NCBI GenBank assembly: GCA_030527385.1
Contig: JAUNAY010000009.1
Location: 8,824-17,114, forward strand
Direction of reading: 5' to 3'
DNA length: 8,291 bases
DNA from: Fusobacterium sp.
GTDB lineage: Bacteria; Fusobacteriota; Fusobacteriia; Fusobacteriales; Fusobacteriaceae
Positions 1-7,721 of this stretch are shown in pieces. The first letter of the stretch is position 1. The number at the start of each line of letters is the position of its first letter. Under the pieces are notes generated by a model. The model had not been told where the DNA came from. It did not search any database and saw only the letters and a program-made list of their open reading frames with translations. A program made the translations under genes and the position numbers.

Positions 1-338
1 CCACAATTTTTTAATTTTTCTACTATTTTAAAATTTCTAATATCTCTAGCTTTTTTCAATTCATCTAGCTCACTCATAAATTTTTTATCTTCAAGATTTA
101 AAAAATATCCTAATATATGCACTTCATATTCATTTGTGTTACAAGATATTTCAATTCCTTGAATAAACTCAATTCCTATATCTTTAGCTTTATTTTTTGC
201 TTCTATCAAACCATCAACAGTATCGTGATCTGTTATAGCTATAGCTTTTAATCCTCTATTTTTTGCCTCTAAAACAACTTCCTCTGGAGCAAACGTTCCA
301 TCTGAAGCAATAGTATGTATATGTAAATCTACTTCCAT
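1..338 (-). CDS. PHP-domain metal-dependent phosphoesterase (TrpH/YciV type), N-terminal part
   Basis: This is the first 112 codons of a gene that continues past the left edge. The protein begins MEVDLHIHTIASDG and carries the PHP metal-binding signatures: His6 and His8 in DLHIHT, Asp13 in SDG, Asp37 and His38 in TDHDT, Glu63 in GIEIS, and His74 in EVHILGY. This pattern matches the TrpH/YciV branch of PHP phosphoesterases. Characterised members of that branch hydrolyse 3',5'-phosphoadenosine phosphate or trim RNA and DNA 5' ends. The HIHT motif lies six residues from the start, which fixes the ATG at 338. No strong ribosome binding site precedes it, only GCGAG six bases upstream. It follows the lipoprotein gene by 59 bases that contain a possible hairpin terminator, so its expression may depend on read-through. 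The exact substrate cannot be told from this fragment. Confidence in the fold is high, in the subfamily moderate. Confidence 0.9.
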   Translation of the reverse strand, partial: MEVDLHIHTIASDGTFAPEEVVLEAKNRGLKAIAITDHDTVDGLIEAKNKAKDIGIEFIQGIEISCNTNEYEVHILGYFLNLEDKKFMSELDELKKARDIRNFKIVEKLKNC

Positions 339-347
339 AATTTCTCG

Positions 348-367
348 CTTTCTTTTGGCAAAGAAAG
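348..367 (-). repeat. 8-bp inverted repeat upstream of the PHP start codon
   Basis: CTTTCTTT and AAAGAAAG form a perfect 8-bp inverted repeat with a 4-base loop. On the minus transcript its 5' arm is the T-run of the upstream hairpin, and its 3' arm ends nine bases before the PHP ATG, next to the weak GCGAG ribosome binding site. It could reduce translation initiation or be incidental. Confidence 0.45.
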
Positions 368-386
368 GCGTCTTAATTTCGACGCC
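360..386 (-). terminator. Possible leaky intrinsic terminator between lipoprotein and PHP genes
   Basis: On the minus strand GGCGTC (386-381) pairs perfectly with GACGCC (372-367) across an 8-base loop and is followed by TTTCTTT. The GC-rich stem stands out in AT-rich surroundings and sits just after the lipoprotein stop codon. The stem is only 6 bp and the T-run is interrupted by a C, so termination is probably partial. This is inferred from sequence only. Confidence 0.5.
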
Positions 387-397
387 CTCCCCAAATA

Positions 398-1138
398 TTA
401 ATCATCCCATTTTTCAAGTTTAGAGAAATATTCTGGATAAGCTATATATAGAGCTTTTGCATTAACATTGTTCTTTTCAATAGCTGTTTTATTTTCTCTA
501 GCATTGATTTCAGCAATTTTTACTGTTCTAGCTGATACTTCTCTGTTGTACCAAGTTTCTGTTGAGTAAAACTCATCTCTTTTAATAAAAGCATTTAAAA
601 GTTTTCTAAGTCTTTTTACATCCTTTTCATTTAAGTCAGTTTGTTTTGAAAAAGCTACTATTTCTTCCCATTCTTCAGGAGTTGCAACTACATTTTTGAT
701 ATGGCTTGAAGGTGTATCCATTCTTACAAATGATTCTCTCACCATTCTTTCAACAAGTCCTTTAGGATCTTTTATATTTTCATTTTCAAGGAAGAATTTT
801 CTTGGCATTCTTTTATTATATTTTTTTACTAAGTCAACAAAACGATCAAACTCTTCATCAGTTATGTCATTTACATTTTTATTGCTTAATGAAGTCAAGA
901 AATTAAAGTCTTTTTCACTCATTTTACCTGTTTTTCTTAAATAAATTATTGGATTTTCTTCTCCATACCAATCTTCTATTAGAGCCTCTCCAACTACAAC
1001 ATTTATTATAGTTTTATCCCACTCTTTAGCTGATTGCTTTGTAATATTGTACTTTTGTTCCAAAGAACCTGCTTTTTCTGCTGAACTACAAGAAATAAAG
1101 AACACTGCTATTAACATACTTAAAATTAATTTTTTCAT
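398..1138 (-). CDS. Predicted lipoprotein of unknown function encoded directly after secA
   Basis: This 246-residue protein has a lipoprotein-type signal peptide: basic MKK, a hydrophobic stretch at about 4-15, then FISC with the predicted lipidated cysteine at residue 17. Phe at -3 departs slightly from the usual lipobox. Ser at +2 would be compatible with outer-membrane sorting in a diderm. I do not recognise the mature protein. It is charged, mostly helical in character, and appears to hold two similar modules at about 72-118 and 152-192. Each starts like a helix cap (MSEKDF, TPEEW), continues through an acidic or polar linker, and ends in a basic KR followed by an aromatic pair (FF, FY). 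The C-terminus is rich in Lys, Asn and aromatic residues. The ATG at 1138 follows GGGAGGT at good spacing. The gene starts 21 bases after the secA stop, so co-transcription with secA is likely. As a lipoprotein it should itself be a Sec substrate. Function is unknown. Confidence 0.85.
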   Translation of the reverse strand: MKKLILSMLIAVFFISCSSAEKAGSLEQKYNITKQSAKEWDKTIINVVVGEALIEDWYGEENPIIYLRKTGKMSEKDFNFLTSLSNKNVNDITDEEFDRFVDLVKKYNKRMPRKFFLENENIKDPKGLVERMVRESFVRMDTPSSHIKNVVATPEEWEEIVAFSKQTDLNEKDVKRLRKLLNAFIKRDEFYSTETWYNREVSARTVKIAEINARENKTAIEKNNVNAKALYIAYPEYFSKLEKWDD

Positions 1139-1159
1139 CTTTTACCTCCCAGATCTAAA

Positions 1160-3826
1160 TTAAACTCTTCCACAACAGTTTTTATATTTTTTTCCACTTC
1201 CACAAGGGCAAGGTGATTCAGGATTAATCTCCCCATCTGCTCCTGCTTCTACTTCTGCACTATTATCCTCTATTTTAGTTGCTTCCTCTCTTGCTTCCAT
1301 TTCCTCTTCTTGAGATTTAACAATTACTTTGAATAGGAATGATGTTGTTTGTTCTTTTATTGTTTCAAGCATTTTTTCATATAGTTCTCCAGAAAGCAGT
1401 TTATATTCTACTATTGGATCTCTTTGTCCATATGCTCTTAAATAGATTCCTTCTCTTAGTCCATCTAATGATTTTAAATGTTCTCTCCATCTTGAATCTA
1501 CTACTTCAAATAGAATATATTTTTCTAATCTTCTCATCATATCAGAACCTATTCTATTTTCCTTTTCTTCATACTCTTTTAAAATCTCTTCATATAGTTT
1601 TTCACTATAATTTTCAATACTTGTAGATTTGTATTCAGTTAAATCTTCAATAGTATATCCATATTTTTCGTGTAGATAATCTGCAAGTCCTTGAATATCC
1701 CAATCCTCTTTATATTCACCTACAAATCTTTCAGCCACAGCTTTATATATTGTTTCTTTTAACATATGAAGTATTGTGTCTTTAAGATCATCTTTTTGCA
1801 TTGCTTCATTTCTACTTGCATATATCGCAGTTCTTTGTTTATTCATTACATCGTCAAACTCAAGAAGATTTTTTCTAATTCCAAAGTTTCTTGATTCTAT
1901 CTTAGTTTGAGCATTAGCAATAGCCTTGTTAATCATTGAGTGAGTGATAGGTTCTCCCTCTGGAAGCCCTAATTTTTCCATTACAGTTTTAACTCTATCT
2001 GAACCAAATAGTCTCATTAAATCATCTTCTAATGATAAATAGAACTCTGATGCTCCAGGGTCTCCTTGTCTTCCTGCTCTTCCTCTTAATTGATTATCTA
2101 TTCTTCTTGATTCGTGTCTTTCAGTTCCTAAAATAAATAGTCCTCCAAGAGCCATTACTTTTTCTCTTTCTGCATCACATTGAACTTTATATTTTTCTAA
2201 TACTTCATTGTAATTTTCAGCATCTCTGCTTCCAACCTCTTCTAGTGCTAAAAATTCTGGGTTTCCTCCAAGCATAATGTCAGTTCCTCTTCCTGCCATA
2301 TTTGTAGCTATTGTAACTGCCCCAAATCTTCCTGCCTGTGCTACTATTTCTGCTTCTTTAGCGTGGAATTTAGCATTTAATACATTGTGAGGTATTTTCT
2401 TAGCCTTTAGAAGTTCTGAAAGATCTTCTGAACTCTTAATTGAGATTGTTCCCACAAGAACTGGTTGTCCTTTTGCGTGAAGTTCTTCTATTCTTGCAAT
2501 AATAGCATTTATCTTTTCTTTATGAGTTTTATATACTAAATCTGGATAGTCAACTCTTTTTACTGGTTTATTAGTAGGAATTACTATAACTTCAAGTCCA
2601 TAAGTATGTACAAATTCAGCAGCTTCTGTTTCAGCAGTTCCTGTCATACCTGAAAGTTTATTATACATTCTAAAGTAGTTTTGAAGTGTAATAGAAGCAA
2701 GAGTTTGGTTTTCCCCTGCAATATTTACTCCCTCTTTAGCTTCGATAGCTTGATGAAGACCATCAGAATATCTTCTTCCCTCCATCGCTCTTCCAGTAAA
2801 TTCATCTATAATTATTACTTGTCCCTCTCTTACAAGATAATCTTTATCTCTTTTAAATAACTCTTTTGCCTTTAAAGCTTGATTTAGATAGTGTGTCAAT
2901 TCTACATTTTCTGGAGAATATAAGTTGTCTATCTTTAAAAGTTTTTCTACTTTTGTAACTCCTTTTTCAGTAAGAACTATATTTTTAGCCTTTTCATCAA
3001 CTTCATAGTCTCCCCATTTTTCAGGCGGAATATTCATCTCTTTTTTAGCTTTAATATCTTTTATTCCTTCTGTTTCATAACTTCTATTTAACATAGAAAC
3101 TATTTGATAGAATATCTTATACCATTTAGTTGTCTCTGTTGCAGCTCCTGATATAATCAATGGTGTTCTTGCTTCATCAATTAAAATCGAGTCAACCTCG
3201 TCAACTATACAGTAGTTTAAATCTTTTTGAACTTTTTCATTTACACTTGCTACCATATTATCTCTTAGATAGTCAAATCCAAATTCAGAGTTTGTTCCAT
3301 ATGTAATGTCACAGTTGTATGCTTCTTTTCTAGCTTCTGTATTTAACCCATTCAATATAACTCCTGAAGTTAAACCTAAGAAACTGTAAACTCTTCCCAT
3401 CAAGTCTCTATCTCTTGATGCTAAGTAATCATTTACTGTGATGATATGAACACCTTTTCCTGTTAAGGCATTTAGGTAAACTGGACAAGTTGCCACAAGA
3501 GTTTTTCCTTCCCCTGTCTTCATTTCAGTTATTTTCCCCTCGTGAAGAACTATTCCTCCTATAAGTTGCACATCATAGTGTCTAAGTCCAAGAACTCTTT
3601 TTGATGCTTCTCTTACAGTTGCAAATGCTTCTGGAAGAATATCATCAAGAGTTTCCCCTTTTGCTAATCTTTCCTTAAAATAAGCTGTTTTCTCTCTCAG
3701 TTGTTCATCTGTAAGTTTTTGAAAATCTGGTTCAAGTTGGTTGATAGCGTCAACTATTTTTCTGATTCTTTTTATCTCTCTATCATTCTTAGTCCCAAAT
3801 ATCTTTTTGAAAATTTCTCCTATCAT
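1160..3826 (-). CDS. secA: Preprotein translocase ATPase SecA
   Basis: SecA is the cytoplasmic motor that drives unfolded preproteins through the SecYEG channel. The 888-residue protein is full length for the family. Nucleotide-binding domain 1 has the Walker A TGEGKT (104-109) and the Walker B DEVD (209-212). The preprotein cross-linking domain follows at roughly 220-370, including DEFTGRAMEGRRYS (341-354). Nucleotide-binding domain 2 has NMAGRGTDI (509-517) and the motif VI segment QLRGRAGRQGDPG (579-591). The helical scaffold and wing domains follow (LLEFDDVMNKQR, 654-665). The C-terminus is an acidic linker and then a zinc-binding tail, CPCGSGKKYKNCC, with cysteines 873, 875, 884 and 885; the tail is the known site for SecB or ribosome contacts in other bacteria. 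The ATG at 3826 gives the expected N-terminus (IFKKIFGTKNDRE) and follows AGAGG. It has its own promoter and the lipoprotein gene lies directly downstream. Nothing appears broken or missing. Confidence 0.99.
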   Translation of the reverse strand: MIGEIFKKIFGTKNDREIKRIRKIVDAINQLEPDFQKLTDEQLREKTAYFKERLAKGETLDDILPEAFATVREASKRVLGLRHYDVQLIGGIVLHEGKITEMKTGEGKTLVATCPVYLNALTGKGVHIITVNDYLASRDRDLMGRVYSFLGLTSGVILNGLNTEARKEAYNCDITYGTNSEFGFDYLRDNMVASVNEKVQKDLNYCIVDEVDSILIDEARTPLIISGAATETTKWYKIFYQIVSMLNRSYETEGIKDIKAKKEMNIPPEKWGDYEVDEKAKNIVLTEKGVTKVEKLLKIDNLYSPENVELTHYLNQALKAKELFKRDKDYLVREGQVIIIDEFTGRAMEGRRYSDGLHQAIEAKEGVNIAGENQTLASITLQNYFRMYNKLSGMTGTAETEAAEFVHTYGLEVIVIPTNKPVKRVDYPDLVYKTHKEKINAIIARIEELHAKGQPVLVGTISIKSSEDLSELLKAKKIPHNVLNAKFHAKEAEIVAQAGRFGAVTIATNMAGRGTDIMLGGNPEFLALEEVGSRDAENYNEVLEKYKVQCDAEREKVMALGGLFILGTERHESRRIDNQLRGRAGRQGDPGASEFYLSLEDDLMRLFGSDRVKTVMEKLGLPEGEPITHSMINKAIANAQTKIESRNFGIRKNLLEFDDVMNKQRTAIYASRNEAMQKDDLKDTILHMLKETIYKAVAERFVGEYKEDWDIQGLADYLHEKYGYTIEDLTEYKSTSIENYSEKLYEEILKEYEEKENRIGSDMMRRLEKYILFEVVDSRWREHLKSLDGLREGIYLRAYGQRDPIVEYKLLSGELYEKMLETIKEQTTSFLFKVIVKSQEEEMEAREEATKIEDNSAEVEAGADGEINPESPCPCGSGKKYKNCCGRV

Positions 3827-3843
3827 TCCGTGTTTCCTCTCTT

Positions 3844-3855
3844 TAATAATTATTA
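3844..3855. repeat. 12-bp A/T palindrome in the secA leader
   Basis: TAATAATTATTA is a perfect palindrome lying between the predicted secA transcription start (about 3871) and its ribosome binding site. It could be a weak operator, or it may be chance in such an AT-rich spacer. No SecM-like leader ORF is visible upstream of secA. Confidence 0.3.
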
Positions 3856-3877
3856 TTCTGACACTTTATCAAGATAT

Positions 3878-3906
3878 ATGCTACCATAAATCTATAAGAT
3901 AGTCAA
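3878..3906 (-). promoter_or_regulatory. Predicted sigma-70-type promoter of secA
   Basis: On the minus strand TTGACT (3906-3901) and TAGCAT (3883-3878) are separated by exactly 17 bases, with a TG one base before the -10 box (extended -10). The predicted start near 3871 leaves a leader of about 45 bases before the secA ATG. This implies that secA is expressed independently of the upstream ligA, although no terminator is visible between them and read-through is possible. Confidence 0.7.
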
Positions 3907-3924
3907 TCACAGCTAATATTTTTA

Positions 3925-5979
3925 TTAATTTCCTTTTTTACAAATTTCTAAAAATTCATCTTCTGTTAAAATTTTAACCGTTCCTAACTCTTGTGCTTTT
4001 TTTAATTTACTTCCTGCTTTTTCTCCAATGATAAGATAATCAAGATTTTTACTTACAGCTGAAAGATTTTTCCCACCCAATTTTTCAATCTCCTCTTTTA
4101 TCTCTTCTCTTTTAAAATTTTTTAATGTCCCAGTAAACAAAAAAGTTTTTCCCTCAAAGATTTTTTCCTCTTCATTTGGAGTTTCTTTTATCTCTTGAGC
4201 AAATTTCAAACCATATCCTCTTAATACCTCTATCAATTCAAGATTCTCTTTGTCCCTAAAAAAATCATATACAGCCTTTGCTCCCTTATCTCCAACTCCA
4301 TCTATTTGTATAAGTTCTTCTACACTCATACTCATAAGTTTATCTATATTTCCACTCGCATTAGCTAAAAGTTTTCCAGAATATTTTCCAATAAATGGTA
4401 TTCCTAAAGCATAAAGAACTTTTGAATAATCTCTTTTTTTACTTTCTTCTATTGAATCTAACAATTTTTCAACGCTTCTTTTTCCCATTTTTTCAATCTT
4501 CACTAATTCTTCTTCGTGTGATTTTAAATTATATATGTCCCCAGCATTTTTTATAAACCCTAACTCTAACATTTTTTCAACCATTTTGCTTCCAAAACCA
4601 CTTATATTCATAGCATCTCTTGAAACAAAATATTCTATTCTACCTTTTATTTTTCCAGGGCAATTTGGGTTAGTACATTTTATGTCTACCTGTCCATCTT
4701 CTCTAGCCACTGGACTTTGGCAAACTGGACACTCTGTTGGCTCCACTATCTTTTGTTCACTTCCATCTCTAAACTCTTTTATAGATTTTACAACTTGAGG
4801 AATTATCTCGGCTGCTTTTTCAATAAATACTTTATCTCCTATTCTAATATCTTTTCTTTCTATCTCGTGAAAATTATGTAAACTTGCTCTTTTAACCTTG
4901 CTTCCAGATAACAATACCTCTTCTAACTCTGCTACTGGAGTAACTTTTCCTGTTCTTCCTACTTGCCAAGTTACTCCTAACATTGTAGTTGTCACTTGCT
5001 TAGCTGGAAATTTATAAGCTATTGCCCACCTTGGACTTTTAGTTGTATTTCCTAAAATATTCCAAAGTTCTAATTCATCAACTTTTATAACCATTCCATC
5101 AGTTTCATAATCTAAATTTTCTTTAGCTTTTTCCCAATAATCAATTCTTTTTTTCAATTTGCTAGCTGTTTCTAAAACTTCACACACACCTGTTGTTTTA
5201 AACCCTAATTTTTCTAAAAATTTTATGCTTTCACTATGCGTTTTTACTCCATATTTATCTGCATCTACTAAGAAATAAAAATAACTATCTAAACCTCTTT
5301 CTTTTATGATAGTTGAATCTATTTGTCTTAAAGTTCCACTTGCTGCATTTCTAGGGTTTGCAAATACCTCTTCTCCTGCTTCCATTCTTTTTTCATTAAG
5401 CTTTACAAAATTGCTAATTGGTAAAACTATTTCTCCTCTTACTTCTAAATCTAAAGGCTCAGATAATTTATGTGGAATAGTAGCTATTTGCATTATATTT
5501 TCTGTTACATCTTCTCCAATAGCCCCATCTCCTCTTGTAACACCCTTTACAAGTTTTCCTTTTTCATATTGGATACTTATAGAAAGTCCATCTAACTTTA
5601 ACTCTAAAGCATATTTTAACTCTTTATCCTCTGGAATAAGTTTTCTTATTCTCTCAATAAAATCTCCTATCTCCTCTTCATTATATGTATTTGAAAGACT
5701 AAGCATAGGTTTTTTATGAGTTACTTTCTGAAACTTAGTTTCTCTTAGATTTGTAGCTCCTACTTTTTCTGTTGGAGATTCTGTATTTTTAAATTGAGGG
5801 TATTTGTCCTCTAAATCTTTTAACTCTTTTATTAAATTATCATACTCTACATCTGAAATAAGGCTCTCATTATTTGTATAATAATATTGATTATACTTTA
5901 AAATATCTGCTCTCATATTTTCTATTTTCTGTTTTATTTCATCGAGATTTTCATCGAAATTTAACTTTATCTTCTCCAT
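3925..5979 (-). CDS. ligA: NAD+-dependent DNA ligase LigA
   Basis: LigA seals nicks in duplex DNA during replication and repair, using NAD+ and releasing NMN and AMP. The 684-residue protein has the complete family architecture. The N-terminal Ia domain that binds NMN contains YNQYYYTNNESLISDVEYD (29-47). The adenylation domain has the nucleophile Lys128 in ELKLDG, then TRGDG (148-152), EVRGE (179-183), DGMVIK (294-299) and WAIAYKFP (318-325). The OB domain spans about 330-405 (WQVGRTGKVTPVAELE). The zinc finger uses Cys417, Cys420, Cys435 and Cys440. Helix-hairpin-helix repeats lie at roughly 455-590, and a C-terminal BRCT domain at about 605-684 (FLFTGTL, 613-619). The ATG at 5979 follows GGGAG with six bases between. 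It is transcribed divergently from the pyrophosphatase gene. No odd residues were noticed. Confidence 0.99.
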   Translation of the reverse strand: MEKIKLNFDENLDEIKQKIENMRADILKYNQYYYTNNESLISDVEYDNLIKELKDLEDKYPQFKNTESPTEKVGATNLRETKFQKVTHKKPMLSLSNTYNEEEIGDFIERIRKLIPEDKELKYALELKLDGLSISIQYEKGKLVKGVTRGDGAIGEDVTENIMQIATIPHKLSEPLDLEVRGEIVLPISNFVKLNEKRMEAGEEVFANPRNAASGTLRQIDSTIIKERGLDSYFYFLVDADKYGVKTHSESIKFLEKLGFKTTGVCEVLETASKLKKRIDYWEKAKENLDYETDGMVIKVDELELWNILGNTTKSPRWAIAYKFPAKQVTTTMLGVTWQVGRTGKVTPVAELEEVLLSGSKVKRASLHNFHEIERKDIRIGDKVFIEKAAEIIPQVVKSIKEFRDGSEQKIVEPTECPVCQSPVAREDGQVDIKCTNPNCPGKIKGRIEYFVSRDAMNISGFGSKMVEKMLELGFIKNAGDIYNLKSHEEELVKIEKMGKRSVEKLLDSIEESKKRDYSKVLYALGIPFIGKYSGKLLANASGNIDKLMSMSVEELIQIDGVGDKGAKAVYDFFRDKENLELIEVLRGYGLKFAQEIKETPNEEEKIFEGKTFLFTGTLKNFKREEIKEEIEKLGGKNLSAVSKNLDYLIIGEKAGSKLKKAQELGTVKILTEDEFLEICKKGN

Positions 5980-6014
5980 TATTTTCTCCCTTATTTATCA
6001 ATTTATTTTTGTAT

Positions 6015-6023
6015 ATTATATCA
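6015..6023 (-). promoter_or_regulatory. Predicted extended -10 promoter of ligA
   Basis: The minus strand reads TGATATAAT, a consensus TATAAT with the extended TG, placed so that transcription would start about 29 bases before the ligA ATG. No good -35 hexamer lies 16-18 bases upstream, which is typical for promoters that rely on an extended -10. The -35 region would overlap the -35 box predicted for the divergent pyrophosphatase promoter. Confidence 0.65.
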
Positions 6024-6041
6024 CGTTTTAGCAAATAATAT

Positions 6042-6070
6042 TTGTTGAAGTGAAAAAAAAATGTTAAGAT
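6042..6070 (+). promoter_or_regulatory. Predicted promoter of the pyrophosphatase gene
   Basis: TTGTTG (6042-6047) and TAAGAT (6065-6070) are 17 bases apart, with TG just before the -10 box and a run of nine A in the spacer (6053-6061). Both hexamers are imperfect. An alternative -10, TATTAT at 6070-6075, would pair with TTGAAG at 6045-6050 at a 19-base spacing. The strand and region are more certain than the exact boxes. Confidence 0.5.
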
Positions 6071-6089
6071 ATTATAAAGAAATATGTTG

Positions 6090-6095
6090 AGGAGG
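6090..6095 (+). promoter_or_regulatory. Strong ribosome binding site of the pyrophosphatase gene
   Basis: AGGAGG lies eight bases before the ATG at 6104. It fixes that start codon and suggests efficient translation. Confidence 0.85.
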
Positions 6096-6103
6096 ATTGC
6101 TAT

Positions 6104-7720
6104 ATGGAACCTATTTTAATTTTTGGACATAGACACCCAGACACAGATTCTATTTGTTCTTCTATCGCTCTTGCTGAACTAAAAAAAGAGATGGGAGTAA
6201 CTGCTATTCCCTATCGTCTTGGAGATATAAATAAAGAAACTGAGTTTGTTTTAAAACATTTTGGAGTAAAAGTTCCTAAACTTTTAAAAACTGTAAGTGC
6301 TCAAATATCAGACTTAACTAGTGTTGAAAAAACTGTTCTTTTTCACGATGAATCTTTAAGATCAGCTTTAGATACAATGACTGTTGAAAACTTTTCTAGT
6401 CTTCCAGTTGTTGATGAAAAAAAGCAATTAAAAGGTATGATTCACATTTCTGATATAGCTAACACATACTTAAATCTTGAACATTCAGATCTTTTTGGAA
6501 AATATAAAACAACTTTTGAAAACTTAAAAGATGTTCTTGATGGAGTTATTGTAAGTGGAACTTATCCTAGTGGAATTATCACTGGTAACTTAAAAGCTAT
6601 TTCTGAACTTGAAGATGTTACTCCTGGAGATATTGTAGTTACCACTTCAATGGTTGACGGAATTGATCGTTCAATAAAAGCTGGAGCAAAAGTTATTATT
6701 GTAGCTTGTGAAGAAGATGATTTTATAAGTCCTAGAGTTACTTCAGACTGTGCTATTATGAGAGTTCATACAAGCTTATTTAAAACTATCAGTTTAATAA
6801 GTCAATCACTATCTCTTTCATCAATATTAACAAATTCTAAATTTTATTCTTTTAAAAAAGATGATTTTTTACACGATATCAAAGATATTATGAAAGAAGC
6901 TACACAAACAAACTTCCCCGTTACAGAAAGAGATGGAACTGTATATGGAACTATCAGAACTAAAAACTTGATTAACTTTACTAGAAAACAAGTTATTTTA
7001 GTTGATCATAATGAAAGAGCTCACTCTGTTGAAGGGTTGCAAGATGCTAAAATTCTTCAAGTTATAGATCACCACAAATTTGGCAACTTTATAACTGATG
7101 AACCTGTTAAGATAAATGCTGAAATAGTTGGTTGTACTTGTACTATTGTTTATGATTTATTTAAAGATGCAAGAATCGTTCCAAGCAAAAAAATAGCTGG
7201 GCTTATGATGAGTGCTATACTTTCAGATACATTACTATTCAAATCTCCTACTTGTACTCAAAAAGATATTGATACAGTAAAAGAACTTTCTAAAATATGT
7301 GAAATTCCAAATTATGAAGAATATGGTATGAATATGTTAATAGCTGGAACATCACTAGCAAATAGAACTCCATATGAAATTTTAACTACTGATATGAAAG
7401 AGTTTTCAATGAATGGTATTCATATGGCTATTGCTCAAATTAATACTGTTGACGTTGCTGGAGTTTTAAGTAAACAAGAAGATCTTGAAAAAACTATGAG
7501 TGAAATCAATAAAAATGCTGATTACTCTATGTTTATTCTTGTAATTACTGATATTATCAAATCTGGATCCTTTGCATTAGTAATTGGTGATTTCCCTGAA
7601 CTTGTAGAAAGAGCTTTCAATGTAAAACTTGAAAATAATACTGCTTGGCTTGAAGGAGTTGTTTCAAGAAAGAAACAAGTAGTTCCTTTCTTAATGGCAG
7701 CTAGTCAAAGTATGGAATAA
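6104..7720 (+). CDS. ppaC: Regulatory family II inorganic pyrophosphatase with CBS-DRTGG-CBS insert
   Basis: Family II pyrophosphatases are cytosolic Mn/Co-dependent enzymes of the DHH superfamily that hydrolyse pyrophosphate to two phosphates and pull biosynthetic reactions forward. The catalytic DHH domain is split. Its first part has the metal ligands His9, Asp13 and Asp15 in GHRHPDTDS. It resumes near residue 293 with LVDHNE (299-304), IDHHKFGN (321-328) and Asp375 in LSDT. The C-terminal DHHA2 domain ends with the substrate-binding SRKKQ (521-525). Between the two catalytic parts lie a CBS motif (about 72-125), a DRTGG-like domain (about 126-245) and a second CBS motif (about 246-292). 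At 538 residues it matches the long regulated class rather than the roughly 310-residue simple class. In studied members of that class AMP and ADP inhibit and diadenosine polyphosphates activate; the same is inferred here. It is divergent from ligA and ends at a strong terminator. Confidence 0.97.
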   Translation: MEPILIFGHRHPDTDSICSSIALAELKKEMGVTAIPYRLGDINKETEFVLKHFGVKVPKLLKTVSAQISDLTSVEKTVLFHDESLRSALDTMTVENFSSLPVVDEKKQLKGMIHISDIANTYLNLEHSDLFGKYKTTFENLKDVLDGVIVSGTYPSGIITGNLKAISELEDVTPGDIVVTTSMVDGIDRSIKAGAKVIIVACEEDDFISPRVTSDCAIMRVHTSLFKTISLISQSLSLSSILTNSKFYSFKKDDFLHDIKDIMKEATQTNFPVTERDGTVYGTIRTKNLINFTRKQVILVDHNERAHSVEGLQDAKILQVIDHHKFGNFITDEPVKINAEIVGCTCTIVYDLFKDARIVPSKKIAGLMMSAILSDTLLFKSPTCTQKDIDTVKELSKICEIPNYEEYGMNMLIAGTSLANRTPYEILTTDMKEFSMNGIHMAIAQINTVDVAGVLSKQEDLEKTMSEINKNADYSMFILVITDIIKSGSFALVIGDFPELVERAFNVKLENNTAWLEGVVSRKKQVVPFLMAASQSME

Positions 7721-7721
7721 T

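Noticed and set aside
385..392. Strong ribosome-binding-like GGGGAGGG on the minus strand after the lipoprotein stop codon
   Set aside because: No ATG, GTG or TTG lies within a useful distance downstream, and the sequence is partly inside the terminator-like stem, so it does not mark a hidden gene.
696..944. 82-residue plus-strand frame inside the lipoprotein gene
   Set aside because: The minus-strand frame has a signal peptide, a good ribosome binding site and close spacing to secA; this antisense frame has none of these.
1339..1626. Open frame on the plus strand encoding a very hydrophobic 95-residue peptide
   Set aside because: It lies wholly inside secA on the opposite strand. The hydrophobic look comes from antisense reading of A-rich codons (Lys, Glu), and no suitable ribosome binding site was seen.
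3701..3889. 62-residue plus-strand frame across the secA start
   Set aside because: It covers the conserved SecA N-terminus in antisense and ends inside the secA promoter region, with no coding signal of its own.
3861..3906. Interrupted inverted repeat (TGACTATC against GATA and GTCA) around the secA promoter
   Set aside because: The second arm is split by four unpaired bases and the span is long and A/T-rich, so it is not convincing as an operator or structure.
5306..5719. 137-residue plus-strand frame inside ligA
   Set aside because: It is antisense to conserved adenylation-domain coding sequence of ligA, resembles no known protein, and is explained by codon bias on the other strand. The frame at 4535-4798 was rejected for the same reason.
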